Below, in pieces: positions 32,510 to 44,106 of a stretch of DNA of 64,000 nt (positions are counted from its first letter, which is position 1; each line of letters starts with the position of its first letter). The position numbers were made by a program, and so were the translations under genes. Origin of the DNA: Cordilura impudica (taxonomy: Eukaryota > Arthropoda > Insecta > Diptera > Scathophagidae). The notes under the pieces are model-generated. The model did not search any database. It was given only the letters and a program-made list of their open reading frames with translations, and was not told where the DNA came from. The stretch is taken from contig OY821518.1 in NCBI GenBank assembly GCA_963682025.1, forward strand, positions 144,821,511 through 144,885,510. The letters are read 5' to 3'.

Positions 32510-34850
32510 TCTACATTTTATATAAACCTTGTAACGGCAAAATATTTTTGGAAGCATCCTTGTATAGCGATAATGTACAAAACGTAATTGGTAAATTGAA
32601 AATTATTTTTAGAGCTTTATTTTGTAATCTTTGGATTAATGCCTGATACAGCATAAGTTGTGTTTCTTGACTAAATTTATTTTTGAATTTATATAATATC
32701 CCAATAACTGGAGAAATTCTTGACTTTTTATTTTGGATGTGTAAGTTCCATGATAAGTTGCTTTGTAGCTAGACTCCCAAATATAACTTTAGTTTTCTTC
32801 GCATTTATCACTAGTTTGTTTGGTCTTGAATACTCGAAAATTAACGCTGCATCTCTTTCCATATATACTTTTAGCGCTGTTTCGTGTTTGTATGGATGAA
32901 ACAAGGAGATGTCATCAGCATACATAAAAATTTGTCCGCTAAGCCCAAGATTCATAATATCATTTACATAAATTGTAAACAAAGGAGGGCCTAACACACT
33001 GCCCTGTGCTACACCATGTTCAACTAATCCAAGTGAACTACGACTGTTATGATCTCAACATACTGTTTTCTATTAGTTAAATAGCTCTTAAAATGATCGA
33101 ATTCTCGTTCCATAACTCCATAGCATTCTAATTTTTGGAACATAATTTTATGATCTACAAGATCGAAAGCTTTAGAAAATTCATAAAAGAGACCTGTAAC
33201 TGCATTAAAACCTTGATTTAATCCTTGTAAAATATAGTTGATGACATTCACAATAGCATTTTCAGTTCCGCTTCCCTTCCTAAATCCATATTGAAGGCCA
33301 TAGATATGATTATTATTTTCCAAATACACAAACAATTGTTGATAAATTATTTTCTCAAAAATTTTATCAATTGTAGATAATAATGCAATAGGCCTATATT
33401 GGTCTTCACAAGTGGAATTTACTTCTTTAGGAATTGGAATAACTTTTGAAATTTTGAAAATACTTGGATATTCAGATGTTTCGATAATACTTTGAAAAAT
33501 ACTAACCACACAAAATTCTTGGCGATATGTTATCATGACCAGGACTTTTGGTTACAGATAAACTTGAAATTATTTGTCAGATTTCATCTACCGTTGTATT
33601 GCTAAAGTTGAATGTATTATAATTTTGCCTTAAAGTTCTCAGACTGTTAAATGAATCCGAAGGATACATAATAATATTTTCTTTAATTTTTTTAGGAACT
33701 TGCAAAAAACGTTCACATTTAGTAGCATCTTCACATGTTAATTCATCAAGAGAATTTTTAAATTTAATCTGAGTCTTTACGCCGCTTCCCAGATTTGTAT
33801 TCAAGAACCTTCAACATTTTTGTTTGGATCCTGCTGTATACTGCAGATACTTTCCTGATAATAATTATTCATCGATTCATGACAGGCTCTTTTAATTACT
33901 TTACTTAGTCTTTTCAATCTATTCTGTATGCTATTTGGCTTTCTTCTTCTTTGTTTTAAGATGTTTCGCTTTAGTAATATCAGCTTTTGTAAATTCACAT
34001 TCATCCAAGGTGGTATATTCAATATTCTTTTTGAATATACAACCATTGAATTACTATCTGCATCTAAAAGAGCTTTCATTAGATTTTAGGTGTCAGCTGA
34101 TGGATCTTTAAGTTTGTTATAATCACAAAACTTCTGAATAACTTCACGGCTACTGCAATTACAGACTAAACTTTCAATCTGACATGAAATCATGTTATGA
34201 TCAGACATATCACATTTAATAGCATCAATGAACAGCGGATTTAAGAGATTACTATATACGTTATCAATGGAAGTTTTAGACCGAGGTCGAGTTTACAACT
34301 TATGGCAATTTTTAAAGTAATATCTTTCAATCAAATTACAAAAACAACTTGAGGTATTAGCCAAAAAGTCTATATTGGAATCACCCACAATTATACAGGG
34401 ATTCCGATCATATACTTTCATCAGATTTTCGATAATATTAAAAAAATCATTGAGACCACATTTTGGAGATCTATAAAATGATATTATTTTAAGAGGTTTT
34501 CCGTTAATTTACACTCAAAATTCGATCAACATCCTCTTCACTTTTGATAAGTCTCGGCTTTGATATTTTATTCCTCTTGACAAACACTCTGGAACCAGTT
34601 GTATAAATTGAGATATACCCAATAGACTTTAAACCTTTTACAGCATTAAAAAGACTAAGGGATAGTCATTAACATATACAGATTTAGTGACATCGTTTTC
34701 TTTAAGTTTAGCTTTCGACATCATAAGAGAATCCCTTGCGCGTTTACTATTAAACTTCACAACTATTGTCTGTTTTTTATTATTTTGATCTTTCAGCTGA
34801 AGGGATATTAGGATAATGAATTTTATGATTACTTTTGCTGGAGCAGTCGA
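32510..34850 (-). pseudogene. CR1/Jockey-like LINE, internally deleted
   Basis: Read on the minus strand, 34800-34500 resembles the end of ORF1 (KQTIVVKFNSKRARDSLM, IKYQSRDLSKVKRMLIEF). It is joined to the middle of an endonuclease domain: IIVGDSNIDFLA near 34400 and MSDHNMISCQIESL near 34190, the GDxN and SDH active-site boxes. A linker follows (34079-33577), then the reverse transcriptase: YRPIALLSTIDKIFEKIIYQ, FSKAFDLVDHKIM with a catalytic Asp, LGPPLFTIYVNDI and FMYADDISLF near 32935. Frameshifts and stops occur at about 34085, 33800, 33540 and 33015. The N-terminal endonuclease half is missing. There is no clear poly-A end. Confidence 0.75.
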
Positions 34851-36189
34851 CGGTGGAAGTTATACAAAAGTAACAAGCTATGTTTTTTTAGCCATTTGGT
34901 CAAGCTACTGTTACAAGAAGTGCAGCAGGACTTTGGGCCTTATCCTAATCGCCAGCTTGGCAATCAAAATATAAATGATATGCAGTCTTTAGAAGCGGAG
35001 AAACGGGATTTCGTTGCGCTTTTAATGAAGCTATGTGGATGATTTCTGCACTCTCGTGGCATATTAAAATTAAACGTTGAATCAATGATCGGTATTAATG
35101 GAACTTACATTCGCGTACTGTAATGCACTTTCAAAAAACCGGAGAAAAATCACTGCCGCTGAGGATACTGAAAAGTAATTCTTTGATCGCGAAACATGTA
35201 GTGAGGGTAGATAGCGATAACTACAGTGATAATGGTAATGATATTTAACACGTATCAAAGCAGGAATACCGGGGCGGGAGTTATTCAGAGCCGTGAATCT
35301 GTAAAACTTTCTTGCGATTGTTTCGGTTCTCTTCCCAATTACCCGTTTACCAAAGTTGTGGCTGGAAACTAGAATATGTAGAAAAATTCCGAAAAAAATG
35401 ATATTCAGATTGAGGAGGTCATTTTACATGAGACAACAGTAATAGTGTCGGGGCCAATTTTCATGCAAAGCAGTGTAATTAGTATTGATTCATATTATAC
35501 GGGATTTAATTTAGTTGCCTAAATTGAATTTGTTTAATTTTTTCATTTATTAATTTATTTCATAATATCATTCATTTACAGGCAAGTTTTAAATTTTCAA
35601 ATTTTTAAGAGTTTACGGCTTTTGTCCTTTTTTCTTAGAAGTAATATAATACAAAATAATACATATGTATATACATGTTTTAAAAATTATTTATTTTACG
35701 TTAGGGAAAATGTATAAAAAAAAACATTATTGAATAATATAAAAAAAAGGAAAAAGGAAAGGTTTATATAAAAGAGTTTAAAAATTAAATATTAGAAGAA
35801 TGATGTGGCCAGCTCAGCTATATAATTCATTCCTGAATTTAAGCATTAAGAAATATAGAAAACTTCGATTTAATTTGTGTTCAATCATTTCGATCTTTGT
35901 TAGTGGGTGCAGTCCAGCTAGCAGAAAGTGCCACTGTAATTTTACGATAAGTTTCAACAATTTGTTTGGTTATATTTGTAGTTTTGCAAGATGACATTTT
36001 GAGCTATTAGCCCAATCTGGAGCTTCATAGAACACGACGGGTAGAAAAATGATTGAATATTAATAGCTTATTTTTCAGACACAAAATTCAGTTTCTATTA
36101 ATTAATCCATAAAGCAATTTAATATGCATGTTGGTTTTGTGTACATATATTAAAAGGAATAAGCTTGCAAAAGTTAAATTTGGTGTGTA
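34851..36189. other. intergenic DNA with a small coding-like patch
   Basis: No gene is recognised. About 34880-35360 is less AT-rich than its surroundings. One plus-strand frame near 34900-35045 reads like protein (LVKLLLQEVQQDFGPYPNRQ ... EKRDFVALLMKLCG) before a stop, perhaps a fragment of an unrecognised element. The rest is AT-rich. Confidence 0.3.
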
Positions 36190-36417
36190 CACACAGAAAA
36201 CAGATTCGTTGTGGCTACCGAATTTATTACTAACCGAATTGCGATAATGCTAATAACCGATTTTCGGGTTCACGATGATTACAATTCTATTGCCTTAACA
36301 GTAAACATTTTATCATAATAGAAAATTTGCAGATGATATTAAATTTCTGTTGATACAATCGAATATACAATTGTTCCGCTTTAGAACAATTCGGTTGGCA
36401 ACTATTTTTTCTGTGTG
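36190..36417 (+). mobile_element. 228-bp MITE with TA flanks
   Basis: It begins CACACAGAAAACAGATTCGT and ends CAACTATTTTTTCTGTGTG. The imperfect inverted termini share CACACAGAAAA and an ACCGAATT word further in. TA flanks both sides (36188-36189 and 36418-36419). Partial copies lie at 17253, 24346/26752 and 26950. It has no coding capacity and its autonomous partner is not in the window. Confidence 0.7.
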
Positions 36418-37389
36418 TAATATAAAGTAAACACTAGTTTTCAGTATGTCATTTTCAATGGCAATTGTTGTCAATTATTGTCAGTTGTATGAAAGTAGGT
36501 TGTAACAACTTGTCATTCGCAACCCCTAGCAACATTTGACATCTAAAATTAAATTTCCAACATGTTGGTTATTTATTTAGAAAATGACCAAATTTACGCG
36601 TCAAAATAAAGTAAACAGCAACCAGAAGGCAGAACTTCAATACAAAAAGTTAATTTCTAAAATTTTTTAGTATTTGGTTTATTTTCCTTACAAGAATCAT
36701 AATATAAACATAATTTTTAATCGTATCGGTTTCTGAATTTTTTTTTTAATTGTAATGCCTTTCCTTCAAAACCTATTCACTAATATATACAGTAAGCCGA
36801 CAAAATTTTCAGCTGTAGCGATGATCTGAACATATTCCTAAAAAATCAATATTGATACGGACATCTCTAATATGCGGACATGCCATAATATGTTAAACTA
36901 AACGTTAGATGCACCTCCAAAGAAATTTAACATTACGACATTTATATAGATTCTTTGGAAGAAACTACAAACTAAAAAAGAACCGTCCAGTTCATTGGAG
37001 GTTATCGCCAGAGCCAAGGTGTTTTGAGAATCATCACCATTCATATAAATACATACGGTAATAGTTATGTAACAATTACACTATGCCACATTGATTTTTT
37101 GCTCGTCCAATGATCTTAAGGATTAGTGGAGTATATGACAAAAGCGTGTTCAAAAATCAAATTAAACGTTTAGAATATTAATTCAAACAATATTATATTT
37201 ATATAAATAATTTCGTAAAAGTAGAAAAATTCCTTAAAAAACTTACAAACTTAAATTATATAAATGGTTGTAAATCTCAACTTTTCCTCTTTCCAAACTC
37301 GTTCGAAAATTAAAAATTGATTGAAGATTGACGTCGTTAATTATAATGATAAAGACGTTAGATTACCTTATCGTATTATTATACCTTGC
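36418..37389. other. AT-rich intergenic DNA
   Basis: No gene or repeat recognised. Confidence 0.35.
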
Positions 37390-38566
37390 CGTATAAAAAC
37401 TTATGGGTTTGTTGATGTCTGAAACCAAACTGATTATCAGGAATTATTTCTTGCTTTCCTAGTAAGGGAAGAAGTCTTTTTAACAATAATTTTTAAAAAA
37501 TTTTAGCAAGTAATGGCAGTAAATTTATTGGCCTATAGGATGTTACTTCATTTTCACATTTATTAAGTTTTGGGAACAGTATGATTTTGGCATATTTCCA
37601 TTGCACTGGGAAATGGCCGAGCCTTAAATTGAATTAAATATTGTTGTAAGAAAAATAATAACCTTTTTGGGCTATTAGCATTAAACTGTCATATCCTGGA
37701 GACTTTGTTACATCTTGTTTATTTATAGACATTTATAATTCGGTCGGAGTCACGTGCTTTATTGGTAAATCCATTTGACAGGGTACTTCAAGAAAGTGTA
37801 AAATTTCATCAATTTGATTTTTACAAGACAAAAAAATGGATTAAGTGCATTGTCTAGATGATTTCGAAACTTACTGGCTTTACTTAAGTCCGATCTATAC
37901 CATGAACCATTTTTACTTTTAGCTGGTACGTTTCTTTAAATGGGACGCTTTAGATATTTTGTAGCTTTCCAAAGGCTATAATCATAATTTCTTTTTACGT
38001 CTAGACTTCTTAGAAAGTCTTTTGTATTTTAATTTTTAAATTCTTTTAAAATTTTCTTTAGAAGATTTGCTGTCCTATTCAAGTTAGCTCTATCTAAAGG
38101 ACTTCTAGTGTTTTTTTTGTCAATTCTTCTCAGCTCTATGTTTCGAACTAGTTGTCTTATTTCAAAAAATACAGTTACATACCTAGTTGCTAGTAAATTA
38201 TTGTTGTTTTTGTTGTGGTGTAGATAAATATGCTGCCTTATGTATTAGGTTTGTAAAAGATCCAATAGCATCTTCCAATTCACTTCCTGAACTTAAGATT
38301 GCTTTCAATCCAATTTTGAAACGAATGTATGTCAGTGTTTTTATTAACAAATATGTGTTTTTTGGTGACAGATTGCAACGTACTGTTATAGGTTACAATA
38401 AGTGGCGTGTGGTCAGAACTTAAATCATCATTATCGGAAATATCCCACAAGGATCTAGGAATACCATTAAAAATACCAAAATCGAAAAGATCTGGTATTC
38501 TTCTTAAGTCACTTGGCCAATATGTTGGTCTACCAGTTGATAAAGAAAGGTAATGATTTTCCAAGA
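37390..38566 (-). pseudogene. Jockey-like LINE fragment (endonuclease and RT start)
   Basis: The minus strand begins next to the satellite with a Jockey endonuclease C-terminus: GRPTYWPSDLRRIPDLFDFG (near 38520-38470) and DLSSDHTPLIVTYNS (near 38420). Further on come a degraded linker and the start of the reverse transcriptase: FPVQWKYAKIILFPKLNK, then SYRPINLLPLLAKI and IIPDNQFGFRHQQTH (about 37600-37400). Several frame changes are present. It is cut off upstream at 38567 exactly where the heptamer satellite starts, and downstream before the active-site boxes. Confidence 0.7.
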
Positions 38567-40940
38567 TAAATATTAAATATTAAATATTAAATATTAAATA
38601 TTAAATATTAAATATTAAATATTAAATATTAAATATTAAATATTAAATATTAAATATTAAATATTAAATATTAAATATTAAATATTAAATATTAAATATT
38701 AAATATTAAATATTAAATATTAAATATTAAATATTAAATATTAAATATTAAATATTAAATATTAAATAATAAATATTAAATATTAAATATTAAATATTAA
38801 ATATTAAATATTAAATATTAAATATTAAATATTAAATATTAAATATTAAATATTAAATATTAAATATTATATATTAAATATTAAATATTAAATATTAAAT
38901 ATTAAATATTAAATATTAAATATTAAATATTAAATATTAAATATTAAATATTAAATATTAAATATTAAATATTAAATATTAAATATTAAATATTAAATAT
39001 TAAATATTAAATATTAAATATTAAATATTAAATATTAAATATTAAATATTAAATATTAAATATTAAATATTAAATATTAAATATTAAATATTAAATATTA
39101 AATATTAAATATTAAATATTAAATATTAAATATTAAATATTAAATATTAAATATTAAATATTAAATATTAAATATTAAATATTAAATATTAAATATTAAA
39201 TATTAAATATTAAATATTAAATATTAAATATTAAATATTAAATATTAAATATTAAATATTAAATATTAAATATTAAATATTAAATATTAAATATTAAATA
39301 TTAAATATTAAATATTAAATATTAAATATTAAATATTAAATATTAAATATTAAATATTAAATATTAAATATTAAATATTAAATATTAAATATTAAATATT
39401 AAATATTAAATATTAAATATTAAATATTAAATATTAAATATTAAATATTAAATATTAAATATTAAATATTAAATATTAAATATTAAATATTAAATATTAA
39501 ATATTAAATATTAAATATTAAATATTAAATATTAAATATTAAATATTAAATATTAAATATTAAATATTAAATATTAAATATTAAATATTAAATATTAAAT
39601 ATTAAATATTAAATATTAAATATTAAATATTAAATATTAAATATTAAATATTAAATATTAAATATTAAATATTAAATATTAAATATTAAATATTAAATAT
39701 TAAATATTAAATATTAAATATTAAATATTAAATATTAAATATTAAATATTAAATATTAAATATTAAATATTAAATATTAAATATTAAATATTAAATATTA
39801 AATATTAAATATTAAATATTAAATATTAAATATTAAATATTAAATATTAAATATTAAATATTAAATATTAAATATTAAATATTAAATATTAAATATTAAA
39901 TATTAAATATTAAATATTAAATATTAAATATTAAATATTAAATATTAAATATTAAATATTAAATATTAAATATTAAATATTAAATATTAAATATTAAATA
40001 TTAAATATTAAATATTAAATATTAAATATTAAATATTAAATATTAAATATTAAATATTAAATATTAAATATTAAATATTAAATATTAAATATTAAATATT
40101 AAATATTAAATATTAAATATTAAATATTAAATATTAAATATTAAATATTAAATATTAAATATTAAATATTAAATATTAAATATTAAATATTAAATATTAA
40201 ATATTAAATATTAAATATTAAATATTAAATATTAAATATTAAATATTAAATATTAAATATTAAATATTAAATATTAAATATTAAATATTAAATATTAAAT
40301 ATTAAATATTAAATATTAAATATTAAATATTAAATATTAAATATTAAATATTAAATATTAAATATTAAATATTAAATATTAAATATTAAATATTAAATAT
40401 TAAATATTAAATATTAAATATTAAATATTAAATATTAAATATTAAATATTAAATATTAAATATTAAATATTAAATATTAAATATTAAATATTAAATATTA
40501 AATATTAAATATTAAATATTAAATATTAAATATTAAATATTAAATATTAAATATTAAATATTAAATATTAAATATTAAATATTAAATATTAAATATTAAA
40601 TATTAAATATTAAATATTAAATATTAAATATTAAATATTAAATATTAAATATTAAATATTAAATATTAAATATTAAATATTAAATATTAAATATTAAATA
40701 TTAAATATTAAATATTAAATATTAAATATTAAATATTAAATATTAAATATTAAATATTAAATATTAAATATTAAATATTAAATATTAAATATTAAATATT
40801 AAATATTAAATATTAAATATTAAATATTAAATATTAAATATTAAATATTAAATATTAAATATTAAATATTAAATATTAAATATTAAATATTAAATATTAA
40901 ATATTAAATATTAAATATTAATTAAATTAATATTAAATAT
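38567..40940 (+). repeat. 2.4-kb heptamer array (TAAATAT)n
   Basis: About 339 tandem copies of TAAATAT. I see only two point variants (near 38768 and 38866), both in the first 300 bp, and irregular units in the last 25 bp. The following 2 kb is uniform. All six reading frames are meaningless. The array is bordered by a LINE fragment on one side and AT-rich DNA downstream of the host exon on the other. Confidence 0.95.
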
Positions 40941-41271
40941 TTTCTTGAAGCTTCATCTTTCGAGGATATTCACTGAACATTTCAAATCGATCCGAAGTGA
41001 AGTTGTAACATGATATAAATGCTCTGTGTATTCAGTTTTATAAAATAAATTTAATCATTATGAAAATAAAAAAAAAAAAAATATAAAATTTACTACTTTT
41101 TCACTGCATCTCACTTCTTAGTAAAGTAAGTACATTAAAATAATTAATATAAAAAAAAATTGTAAAATTTTTAAATATTTTCATTTTTATTTGACCAGTT
41201 TTTATGGCTAAAAATTTTTCACGTTGCTGCATTACTCTAAGAAAAGGAAATAAAAGTAACAATGAAAATGT
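40941..41271. other. AT-rich DNA, probably intron of the minus-strand gene
   Basis: It follows the splice donor of the exon at 41280-42270 and holds no coding signal. If the exon is real, transcription continues leftward from here through the heptamer array. Confidence 0.4.
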
Positions 41272-41279
41272 CTACTTAC

Positions 41280-42270
41280 CAGTTACATTTGAGTTTTTAT
41301 CTTCCAGCGAAGGTGGTGCTGTTGCAACCAAATGTGAAGACAAACTAGACAGCTCAATCTTTTTGGCTTTGGCTATATTGAAGAGTTCACTGGTGCCACT
41401 GATAACATTGCAACAGCTTATATTGTCTTGTATCGGCGAGGCACCTGTAACGCTGACATTACCACCACCAACCCCAGCACTGCCTGCAACATTAGGATTA
41501 GTATTGCCACCACTTCCACTGCCACTCAACACTTGTGCTAGTTTTTTGCCCAAATGAAAAGCCATTTGTTCATCAGTACTTCCAGTTTCTAGTTCTGGAC
41601 TCGACTCTGACGGAGCGGCAACATGTGTTGGCAACAATTCAAAGTAAGTCGTTTTAGCCACAGATAATAAAGATAATTTGTCCGCTTGATGACGTTTTTG
41701 TAATTCCAATATCGCTTTAGCTATTGTAGGCGACAAAATGCCCGAGGTATCACCTGAAGTTATGCTAATATCACTAAGGGGACGCTGTGATTTTTCAGTT
41801 GGAGTTGCTGTTACTCTGATCGTTGTTAATTCTTTTAGAGAAGTTGGTAATTGTACGGTTGCTGCTCCTGTATGTGTATCTGATGTTTTTCCAAATTGCG
41901 TTCGATTTTTAAATTCATGTTCATTGGTATTATCGTCATCATCACGATCATCATCATTGTCGTCGTTATCAGTAGTAGTACATGGTTCGGTTAAAGAACC
42001 CACAGGCGCTGTTTCACTGGAACTTTGAGGTGGCGTTAGTGGGTCTGTAAAGAGTGAATCAGAACTAGATGACAAATCCCTAAGGACAAAATTATCACAG
42101 TTATCATTATTAAAGGAACAATCACGACGACGACCTCCTTCACTACCACTCATCATCATCATCGTTGTTGTCAGTGAGGTTGCCATTCGACAGTTTTGAA
42201 AGTATTCGTCATCAAAGTCGTTGTCGCAAATGGTGTCCCTTAAAATACTGTCTGTGTGTTTTGATTGCAT
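41280..42270 (-). CDS. host gene coding exon, unidentified product
   Basis: The first ATG of the minus-strand frame is at 42270, with a TAA upstream in the same frame at 42307-42309. The exon ends at ACTG|GTAAGTAG, GT at 41279-41278, an almost perfect splice donor. About 330 residues are encoded. The protein is of low complexity and probably disordered: an acidic run of Asp/Asn (DNDDNDDDRDDDDN), Ser/Thr-rich parts, a Gly/Ser/Asn tract, and two ordered-looking segments (SPTIAKAILELQKRHQADKL and DEQMAFHLGKKLAQVL). Base composition is much richer in GC than its surroundings and codon use is balanced, unlike the transposon relics. I do not recognise the family. No splice acceptor is obvious at the 5' side, so it may be the first coding exon; the remaining exons should lie to the left, possibly outside the window. 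Confidence 0.6.
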
Positions 42271-42297
42271 GTATTTTTTCGTACACAACCGGGGGAC

Positions 42298-42497
42298 ACG
42301 GTTATTTTATGAAGTAAAATGACAAAGTTCGAAAAAGAGAATTGAATGAAAAGTATAGAAATAATTAAATATTTTTATTATGCTATTAATTTCTATGAAA
42401 AGTGTTTTACTTGTTATGATAAATGTGATCTAGAGCTTCAAAATGTTTAAAAGAATGTGCAAAGTAAAATAAGTTTTCAGGGCAAAATTAATAATAA
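42298..42497. other. possible 5' flank or leader of the host exon
   Basis: AT-rich, no clear TATA or initiator pair; ends at the next DINE-like insertion. Confidence 0.3.
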
Positions 42498-43287
42498 ACA
42501 AGTAAGAAAATTATAGTCGGTCTAGACCGACTATACGATACCCTATACCATGCGTTTAGAAACCCTATCTCTTAGGCCCAACTAACTGGACATAGAAAAT
42601 AAGCAAAAACCAAATTTGAGTGGGATTTTTATTAATTTTTTTGGCTTCAGATATGAAAAAGTTCATATCGGATGCTATATCTATATGGGTACTAGGTCTA
42701 AAAATGGACCGATCCTGATCATGTTTGGTAAAGTCTTTTGTATTTTGCAAAAATATATATACAAACAAAATTTGAGAAGAATTAGTGCAATATTTTTGTT
42801 TTTTAATAGATTTAAGTGAAGATCGGGAAGCAGCTCTATATGGGGCCAAAGGGATCATTTTTGGACTACTCATTAGTGGATGTAATGAACGCATACAAAC
42901 CCAATTTGAGTAAGATCTATATGACAATTTGGATCTTATGGCAATTTATGTCGATTTCATAGGGGTAATTTGTATGGGGGCTAGTTCTGAATATGGACCG
43001 ATTCTCACCAATTTCAATAGCGTTCATCCTATGGCCGATGAAAGCTTACATACCAAATTTCATCAAAATATATTCATATTTGCGACCTGCAGTTTGATTA
43101 CAAGCTTTACATGGACACACAGACGGACGGACGGACGGACGGACGGACGGACATTGTTAAATCAACTCAAAAAGTGATTCTGATTCGATCGGTATAATTA
43201 AAGATGGGTCTAGGTCAAATATTTTTGGTTGTTACAAACATCAGCACAAAGTCATTATACCCAAACCACATAGTGGTATAGGGTATA
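42498..43287 (-). mobile_element. DINE-like element, full length
   Basis: It runs from ACAAGTAAGAAAATTATAG to GTGGTATAGGGTATAA, 790 bp. The palindromic box is perfect: TATAGTCGGTC followed by its exact complement. It lies about 230 bp upstream of the host exon's first ATG. Confidence 0.85.
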
Positions 43288-43291
43288 AAAA

Positions 43292-44106
43292 ACAAGGAAG
43301 AAAATTATAGTCGGTCGAGACCGACTATATGATACCCTATACCATGCGTTTAGAGACCCTATCTCTTAGGCCCAACTAACTGGATATAGAAAATAAGCAT
43401 AAACCAAATTTGAGTGGGATTTTTATTAATTTTTTCGGCTGCAGATATGAAAAAGTTCATGTCGGATGATTTATCCATCCGTCTGTGTGTCCATGTAAAG
43501 CTTGTAATCAAACTGCAGGTCGCAAATATGAATATATTTTGATAAAATTTGGTATATAAGCTTCTATCGGCCATGGGATGAACGCTATTGAAATTGGTGA
43601 GAATCGGTCCATGTTCAGACCTAGCCCCCATACAAATTACCCATATGAAATCGACATAAATTGCCATAAGATCCAAATTGTCATATAGATCTTACTCAAA
43701 TTGGGTTTGTATGCGTTCATTACATCCACTAATGAGTAGTCCAAAAATTATCCCTTTGACACCATATAGAGCTGCTTCCCGATCTTCAATTAAATCTATT
43801 AAAAAACAAAAATATTGCACTGATTCTTCTCAAATTTTGTTTGTACATATTTTTGCAAAATACAAGAGACTTTACCAAACATGATCAGGATCGGTCCATT
43901 TTTGGACCTAGTCCCTTTATAGATATAGCATCCGATATGAACTTTTTCATATCTGCAGCCAAAAAAATTAATAAAAATCCCACTCAAATTTGGTTTTTGC
44001 TTATTTTCAATGTCCAGCTAGTTGGGCCTAAGAGATAGGGTTTCTTAACGCATGGTATAGGGTATCGTATAGGCGGTCTAGACCGACTATAATTTTCTTA
44101 CTTGTT
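43292..44106. mobile_element. chimeric DINE-like element with two inverted ends
   Basis: The first 180 bp (43292 to about 43474) are the palindrome-bearing end in minus orientation. After a junction near 43474 the sequence switches to the (CCGT)-to-palindrome part in plus orientation (to 44106). Both ends are therefore the same terminus in opposite orientation and the TATACCC end is missing. The two ends can pair over about 160 bp. Confidence 0.75.

Noticed and set aside
38567..40940. CRISPR-like or regulatory array
   Set aside because: The unit is only 7 bp with no spacers. This is a simple satellite in a eukaryotic genome.
41204..41557. Plus-strand frame of 117 codons opposite the host exon
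   Set aside because: Antisense shadow of the minus-strand exon; low-complexity Pro/Leu content comes from the Gly/Ser-coding repeat on the other strand.
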